Below, one piece after another: positions 59,411 to 64,000 of a stretch of 64,000 nucleotides of DNA. The DNA comes from UBA3064 sp023258775. Its GTDB lineage: Bacteria; Pseudomonadota; Gammaproteobacteria; Burkholderiales; Burkholderiaceae_E. The stretch's first letter is position 1, and every line of letters begins with the position of its first letter. The stretch lies in assembly GCA_044355655.1 (NCBI GenBank), contig JBIKXS010000011.1, positions 1-64,000 on the forward strand, read 5' to 3'. A program made the position numbers and the translations under genes. The notes beneath the pieces are model-generated. The model saw only the letters and a program-made list of their open reading frames with translations, had not been told where the DNA came from and made no database searches.

Positions 59411-61174
59411 TCAGCGGGCGGCTTGTTTAAGACCGACGGTTCGTTGAAACACAGGGCGCTGAGCACTGTGATCAAGACGATCGGCCACAAAATAACCAAG
59501 GCGTTCAAACTGAAAGTGCTCTGCGGCTTTGGCCTGCGCAAGACTTGGTTCAAGCCAGGCCTTGACCGAGCGATGTGCATCCGGGTTAATTAAACCCAGC
59601 CAGTCTTTCTCGCCACTATCGGGTTGTGGGTCGGTAAAAAGATTTTCGTAAAGATGCACTTCGGCTTCGAGCGCTTCGTCGATCGACACCCAATGGATAT
59701 TGCCTTTCACTTTATAACTGTCTGCGCCTGCGGTCCCAGAGCGAGAGTCTGCAAAATAGCGTGCACTAACCCGCAAGATCCGTCCCTCTGAATCCAGATC
59801 GACAGCGCTGCACTCGATCACAAAGCCATAACGCAGCCGAACCTTGTTGCCAGGGAATAAGCGGAAAAATCCCTTTTCTGCCGAAACTCGCACATCATCG
59901 CGCTCAACCCAGAGGCTGCCTGTGCAATGAAAGGCGCGATGTCCCCATTCAGCATGCTGTGGGTGCCAGGGTGCCTGACAGGCTTCGCGATGCCCCCTCG
60001 GCCAGTTCTCGATTTCGAGCAGTACGGGGTCGATGATCGCCGTTGCTCTTTTTGCCTTTGACTCGAGGTCATCGCGTAATGCGATCTCAAGTACAGACGG
60101 GTCAACCCACTGATTTGCTTTCGATACGCCAATGCGTTCACAAAAAAGCTGAATCGATCCAGCGGTGAAACCTCGACGACGAAGTCCAACCAGCGTCGGC
60201 ATACGAGGGTCATCCCAACCCTTGACCCGACCGCTTGTGACCAATTCTTGAAGTTTGCGTTTGCTGGTGACCGTGTAATAAAGATTGAGGCGTGCAAACT
60301 CGGTTTGCTGTGGAAGGGGGCGGCGTAAGAAACCGCCTTCTGCTAAACGTTCTAAAACCCATTCATAAAAGGGGCGATGATCCTCAAACTCAAGTGTACA
60401 GAGCGAGTGCGTAATATTTTCGAGTGCATCAGAAATCGGATGCGCGTAGTCATACATCGGATAAATACACCACTGCTTGCCCGTTCGGTGGTGTTCTGCG
60501 AAGCGAATCCTGTAGAGCGCTGGATCGCGCATATTGAGATTTGGCGAACGCATATCGATACGCGCCCTCAAGACCATACTTCCCTCAGCATGCTTTCCCG
60601 CTCGCATTTCGTGAAAGCGTGTCAGACTTTCTTCAGCAGGGCGATTGCGAAACGGTGAATCCTCACCTGGCTCTGTGAGACTGCCTCGCCTCGCCCGCAT
60701 CTCCTCTGGCGACTGCTCGTCGACGTAGGCATGCGATGCTTTGATCAAATATTCAGCACAGTCAAAGAGCGCCTGAAAATAATCGCTCGCATAGTAGAGG
60801 TTAACCTCAGCTTCGTGATCCCATGAAAAACCGAGCCACTTAACCGTATCAAGAATTGAATCAACGTATTCCTGGTCTTCTTTGACGGGATTGGTGTCAT
60901 CAAAGCGCATATGGCAGCGGCCGCCATAGTCCCTGGCGAGTCCAAAATTCAGGCAAATCGACTTGGCATGGCCGATATGAAGATAACCGTTGGGTTCTGG
61001 CGGAAATCGGGTGCGAATCGTCGCCTTGTCGCTTTGCTTTGTGCCTTGACGGGCATCGGAGGGGTATCCCGCCCAGCTTCTGTTGCTCACACGCCCAGCA
61101 TCGAGGTCGTGATCGATGATTGCACGGATGAAGTGGGGGAGCGCCGCAGGTTTAGGCGGTGAGGAGTCAGCCAT
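59411..61174 (-). CDS. glnS: glutaminyl-tRNA synthetase
   Basis: A 587-residue class I synthetase. The HIGH-type motif is in PEPNGYLHIGHAKSICLNFG and the KMSKS-equivalent in VTSKRKLQELV; DDTNPVKEDQEYVDSI and the RPxxxEWVLERL stretch are family-specific. The C-terminal beta-barrel anticodon domain carries the DSRSGTAGADSYKVKGNIHW segment. It charges tRNA-Gln with glutamine. About 30 residues precede the usual start, so a start at a later Met is possible. It converges with the MBL gene. Confidence 0.97.
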   Translation of the reverse strand: MADSSPPKPAALPHFIRAIIDHDLDAGRVSNRSWAGYPSDARQGTKQSDKATIRTRFPPEPNGYLHIGHAKSICLNFGLARDYGGRCHMRFDDTNPVKEDQEYVDSILDTVKWLGFSWDHEAEVNLYYASDYFQALFDCAEYLIKASHAYVDEQSPEEMRARRGSLTEPGEDSPFRNRPAEESLTRFHEMRAGKHAEGSMVLRARIDMRSPNLNMRDPALYRIRFAEHHRTGKQWCIYPMYDYAHPISDALENITHSLCTLEFEDHRPFYEWVLERLAEGGFLRRPLPQQTEFARLNLYYTVTSKRKLQELVTSGRVKGWDDPRMPTLVGLRRRGFTAGSIQLFCERIGVSKANQWVDPSVLEIALRDDLESKAKRATAIIDPVLLEIENWPRGHREACQAPWHPQHAEWGHRAFHCTGSLWVERDDVRVSAEKGFFRLFPGNKVRLRYGFVIECSAVDLDSEGRILRVSARYFADSRSGTAGADSYKVKGNIHWVSIDEALEAEVHLYENLFTDPQPDSGEKDWLGLINPDAHRSVKAWLEPSLAQAKAAEHFQFERLGYFVADRLDHSAQRPVFQRTVGLKQAAR

Positions 61175-61209
61175 GAAGAAGATAATCGCAGAACGATGTG
61201 TTGGTCGGC

Positions 61210-61566
61210 TTAAATGCCTTGTAACTCGATCTCAAATAAAAGGGTTGCATTCGGCGGGATAACGCCACCCGCACCGCGCGCACCATAACCAAGCGATGCG
61301 GGCACCCGAAGTCGACGCTTGCCACCTACCCGCATACCGACAACACCTTCGTCCCAACCTTTGATCACATGTCCTGCGCCCAATGGGAAGGAAAAGGGCT
61401 CGCCGCGATCATGCGAGGAATCAATTTTCTCCCCGGCCTCCCCATTGACATCAAGCCATAGGGTGTAGTGGGCGAGTACCTGGCTACCGTTTTGTGCGAT
61501 TTCGCCTTCGCCGACAAGAATCTCTTCGATCTGTAAGCCGCTTGGGGTGGTGTTGAAGGCCAACAT
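61210..61566 (-). CDS. FKBP-type peptidyl-prolyl cis-trans isomerase
   Basis: A 118-residue single-domain FKBP from the ATG at 61566 with GGAG just upstream. It has GSQVLAHYTLWLDVNGEAG, DSSHDRGEPFSFPLGAGHVI, KGWDEGVVGMRVGGKRRL, PASLGYGARGAGGVIPPN and FEIEL, the full FKBP signature. It speeds proline isomerisation in protein folding, in the cytoplasm as no signal is seen. It lies about 35 bases upstream of glnS, so they may share a transcript. Confidence 0.93.
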   Translation of the reverse strand: MLAFNTTPSGLQIEEILVGEGEIAQNGSQVLAHYTLWLDVNGEAGEKIDSSHDRGEPFSFPLGAGHVIKGWDEGVVGMRVGGKRRLRVPASLGYGARGAGGVIPPNATLLFEIELQGI

Positions 61567-61589
61567 ATGCTCCAAAAATAGGGTTTAGA

Positions 61590-62492
61590 TTAATGCGAGT
61601 CGCGCAAGCGTTTGATCAAGCTCGATGTGTCAAAACGTCCACCGCCCATGCGCTGTACATCTCGATAAAACTGATCAACAAGTGCAATCACTGGCAGGGG
61701 CGCACCGTTACGACGAGCCTCGTCAAGACAAAGGCTGAGGTCTTTTCGCATCCAGTCAACCGCGAAACCAAAATTAAATTGATCGTCAACCATGGTTTTC
61801 CCACGGTTTTCCATCTGCCAGGACTGAGCTGCCCCTTTGCTGATCACATCCAGGACAAGCTTCATGTCGAGACCTGATTGCATCCCAAAATTGATGCCCT
61901 CAGACAGACCTTGCACGAGTCCGGCGATACAAATCTGATTGACCATTTTTGCCAGTTGGCCTGCTCCACTTTCACCAATTCGGGTGAAGGCGCGTGCAAA
62001 AGCCATACCTGCTGGCTTGACCGCGTCGAAGTCTGCTTGATCACCACCAACCATGACGGTTAGCACGCCGTTTTTCGCTCCCGCTTCGCCACCTGATACT
62101 GGTGCGTCTAGAAATCCAACCGCAATGGACTTTGCTTGCTGATAAAGATCACGCGCCACTTGTGCCGATGCGGTGGTGTTATCAACAAAATAACTTCCCT
62201 TCCTCATGCCTGCAAAAGCGCCATCAGCCCCCAGGCTGACAGCGCGTAAATCGTCGTCATTTCCAACACAACAAAACACGATATCAGCCTGACTTGCAGC
62301 CTCCCGGGGCGTTGCTGCCGCTTCACCTTTAAATTGCTCGAGCCAGGCATTTGCCTTGGCAGAATTTCGGTTATAAACCGTGACATGGTGACCAGCTTGA
62401 GAAAGATGGCCCGCCATATGAAAACCCATGACCCCCAAACCTAAAAAGGCAAGGCGTTGGGGCGTGCAGGCGTCGTAGGTTTTTTGTGTCAT
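61590..62492 (-). CDS. 3-hydroxyisobutyrate dehydrogenase family oxidoreductase
   Basis: A 300-residue beta-hydroxyacid dehydrogenase. NAD(P) site FLGLGVMGFHMAGHL, substrate loop DAPVSGGEAGAKNGVLTVMVGG, and catalytic Lys in GAGQLAKMVNQICIAG. Members include 3-hydroxyisobutyrate, tartronate semialdehyde and GlyR1-type succinic-semialdehyde reductases; substrate cannot be fixed. The presence of a glyoxylate aminotransferase elsewhere in the window makes tartronate semialdehyde an attractive idea only. It is leftward, downstream of the gamma-glutamyltransferase gene. Confidence 0.9.
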   Translation of the reverse strand: MTQKTYDACTPQRLAFLGLGVMGFHMAGHLSQAGHHVTVYNRNSAKANAWLEQFKGEAAATPREAASQADIVFCCVGNDDDLRAVSLGADGAFAGMRKGSYFVDNTTASAQVARDLYQQAKSIAVGFLDAPVSGGEAGAKNGVLTVMVGGDQADFDAVKPAGMAFARAFTRIGESGAGQLAKMVNQICIAGLVQGLSEGINFGMQSGLDMKLVLDVISKGAAQSWQMENRGKTMVDDQFNFGFAVDWMRKDLSLCLDEARRNGAPLPVIALVDQFYRDVQRMGGGRFDTSSLIKRLRDSH

Positions 62493-62515
62493 GAATAGCG
62501 CTCCAAAAGTATGGC

Positions 62516-64000
62516 CTAGAAGCAGGCTGCGTGACCATCACGACGGCTGTCGCTTGCTGCCACATAACCATCGCCCAAATCATCGCTCATTCGCCAAATG
62601 AACTGACCCGAACCAAAGTCCATGTAGGGGTCGGCGATCGATTCGAGCACGTGGCCGCGCTCCCGCAGACCTTGAACAACCTGTGGGTCCATGGCTGCTT
62701 CAACATCGACGGAAAGTCCCCGATTCACTTTCCAACGCGCTGCGTCGCAAGCTGCCTGCGGATTTTGCTTGAAATGAATCATCCTAAGCAGTGTTTGTAA
62801 ATGGCCCTGCGGTTGCATATTGCCGCCCATGACGCCAAAACTCATTTGAGGCTTATTACCACGCATCAGAAAGCCCGGAATGATGGTTTGGAAGGGGCGG
62901 TGACGCGGTTTGACCAGATTCGGGTGATCGGCTTGCATCGAAAATCCATGACCTCGGTTTTGCAGGGAGACGCCTACTTCCGGTACGACGATCCCAGAGC
63001 CAAAACCCATGTAGTTCGACTGAATGAACGAAATCATTCGACCCTGCGCATCGGCAGCAGTCAGATAAATAGTCCCGCCTCGAGGTGGTTGGCCATGTTG
63101 AAAGGCAGTCGCTCGGTCTCGTTGAATAAGCGCAGCCCGCGAGGCTAGATAAGCATCGTCAAGCAAATCCTCGGCCCGCACCTCGCCCATCGACCTTGAG
63201 TCTGCCACCCAGCGATAAACATCTTCAAACGCTGCTTTCATCGCTTCGATCTGCAAGTGGCGCGCATCAAGCGAATCCGGATGCAAACCTTCTAAACCGA
63301 CATGACGCAAAATGCCCAGCGCCATCAACGCGGCGATGCCTTGGCCATTAGGCGGAATCTCATGAAGCTGATACTCACCCCAGTGCTGAGAGATGGTATC
63401 GACCCAGTCAGCTTTGTAGTCACGTAAGTCTTCAAGACTCAGGCTTCCGCCGTGCGCCTGTGCGTGCTTGACCAATGCCGTCGCAGTTTCGCCCTCGTAA
63501 TAGTCCCGGCCTTTGGTCGCTGCGATACGTCGAAGCGTTTTCGCTGCAACCGGAAAGCGCCAGCGTTCGCCGACTTGCGGTGCACGCCCATGAGGCATGA
63601 AGGCTTGCGAAAAGCCCGGTTGAACCTTGAGTTCCTCGACCTGATTGGCCCATTTGTGTTGAACGATGGTGGCAACGCCGTGGCCTGCTTCGGCCAACTC
63701 GATGGCAGGCGCCATTAGGTCTTCAAAGGGCATAGAGCCATATCGATCATGTAAAGCTGCCCAACCCGCGATAACACCTGGGATGGTCACCGAATCCCAG
63801 CCGCGTTTGGGGATCTGGCCATTGTGTCTACGCTCAAAATAGCTGCGATCCCAGGCTGCAGGTGCATAGCCCGAGGCGTTAAGCCCTTGTAAGCGCTCAC
63901 CGTCCCAAACAATGGCAAATGCGTCCGAACCGAGTCCGCAGGACACTGGCTCAACGATGGTCATGGCTGCTGCTGCTGCGATGGCAGCATCGATAGCGTT
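62516..64000 (-). CDS. gamma-glutamyltransferase, 5' end beyond the window
   Basis: At least 494 residues are present; the first internal Met (63964) follows an uninterrupted upstream reading ending at the window edge (N-A-I-D-A-A-I-A-A-A-A-A-M). GGT-family segments: MTIVEPVSCGLGSDAF, NGQGIAALMALGIL, the nucleophile Thr in PRGGTIYLTAAD, SFIQSNYMGFGSGIVVP and FGVMGGNMQPQGH. Family members cleave or transfer gamma-glutamyl groups; this resembles the YwrD-type branch. The precursor self-cleaves before the Thr. Confidence 0.93.
   Translation of the reverse strand, partial: NAIDAAIAAAAAMTIVEPVSCGLGSDAFAIVWDGERLQGLNASGYAPAAWDRSYFERRHNGQIPKRGWDSVTIPGVIAGWAALHDRYGSMPFEDLMAPAIELAEAGHGVATIVQHKWANQVEELKVQPGFSQAFMPHGRAPQVGERWRFPVAAKTLRRIAATKGRDYYEGETATALVKHAQAHGGSLSLEDLRDYKADWVDTISQHWGEYQLHEIPPNGQGIAALMALGILRHVGLEGLHPDSLDARHLQIEAMKAAFEDVYRWVADSRSMGEVRAEDLLDDAYLASRAALIQRDRATAFQHGQPPRGGTIYLTAADAQGRMISFIQSNYMGFGSGIVVPEVGVSLQNRGHGFSMQADHPNLVKPRHRPFQTIIPGFLMRGNKPQMSFGVMGGNMQPQGHLQTLLRMIHFKQNPQAACDAARWKVNRGLSVDVEAAMDPQVVQGLRERGHVLESIADPYMDFGSGQFIWRMSDDLGDGYVAASDSRRDGHAACF

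Noticed and set aside
1..64000. tRNA, rRNA, insertion sequence, integrase or prophage
   Set aside because: None recognised on either strand; the HNH protein alone is not evidence of a mobile element.

Overview
The window reads as chromosomal DNA of a betaproteobacterium, most likely order Burkholderiales; the family cannot be resolved from sequence alone. The pointers are two tripartite-tricarboxylate (Bug/TctC) substrate-binding proteins, a CaiB-type CoA-transferase beside a glutaryl-CoA dehydrogenase, a CIRCE-controlled groES-groEL, and the order tkt-gap-pgk-pyk-fba followed by purC-purE-purK-sua5. Base composition looks moderate. I found no tRNA or rRNA gene, insertion sequence, prophage or CRISPR array.

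Layout. 1-2.1 kb: small accessory genes (HNH nuclease-like, lipoprotein, cysteine-rich CWC protein, tiny secreted and membrane proteins). 2.2-5 kb: a leftward catabolic group (SDR dehydrogenase, Bug binding protein, TauD/TfdA dioxygenase). 5.3-10.3 kb: a stress and light-sensing stretch with a DUF4149 membrane protein, a broken fasciclin gene, an HPF/RaiA-like protein, a MerR regulator with a degenerate B12-like domain, a divergent small protein plus BLUF photoreceptor, a DM13 protein and a VTT-type membrane protein. 10.3-17.6 kb: a DUF3857/transglutaminase protein, a GH73-like glucosaminidase, a flavin monooxygenase, a second TauD/TfdA dioxygenase translationally coupled to a DUF2784 protein, and a MipA/OmpV porin-like protein. 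17.7-19.8 kb: groEL-groES with promoter, CIRCE and terminator. 19.9-29.2 kb: threonine aldolase, universal stress protein, SDR, PBP4-type DacB, UbiD, lytic transglycosylase and two aminotransferases. 29.3-37 kb: a two-domain FAD/Fe-S dehydrogenase, malic enzyme, RsmE and a fused AdoMet decarboxylase-spermidine synthase. 37.2-45.2 kb: central carbon operon and a quinone oxidoreductase. 45.2-51.5 kb: DUF1445 protein, purCEK, sua5 and CoA-transferase. 51.6-64 kb: MFS exporter, gcdH, msrA, pdxH, Bug protein, DUF3108 protein, MBL hydrolase, glnS, FKBP, 3-hydroxyisobutyrate-dehydrogenase-like protein and a gamma-glutamyltransferase cut by the window end.

How the genes work together. tkt-gap-pgk-pyk-fba supplies sugar-phosphate interconversion and lower glycolysis or gluconeogenesis. 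purC-purE-purK covers consecutive de novo purine steps. The serine-glyoxylate aminotransferase and the divergent YdiJ-like dehydrogenase suggest 2-hydroxyacid and glyoxylate metabolism. The CoA-transferase plus GcdH fit glutarate or aromatic degradation.

Most unusual signals. (1) A BluR/BluF-like blue-light module: a MerR regulator without the B12 signature, divergent from a 59-residue protein and a BLUF protein whose flavin-site residues match AppA in spacing. (2) A bifunctional SpeD/SpeH-SpeE fusion with all expected AdoMetDC catalytic residues. (3) A recurring pattern in which gene 3' ends, including the stop codon, are repeated in tandem just after the gene (BLUF, ubiD, quinone oxidoreductase, msrA, less clearly fba). 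Similar slippage-like repeats lie inside coding tails (sua5, msrA), and linker-like extensions occur in rsmE and the DUF3108 gene. (4) A fasciclin gene disrupted by both a frameshift and an internal deletion.
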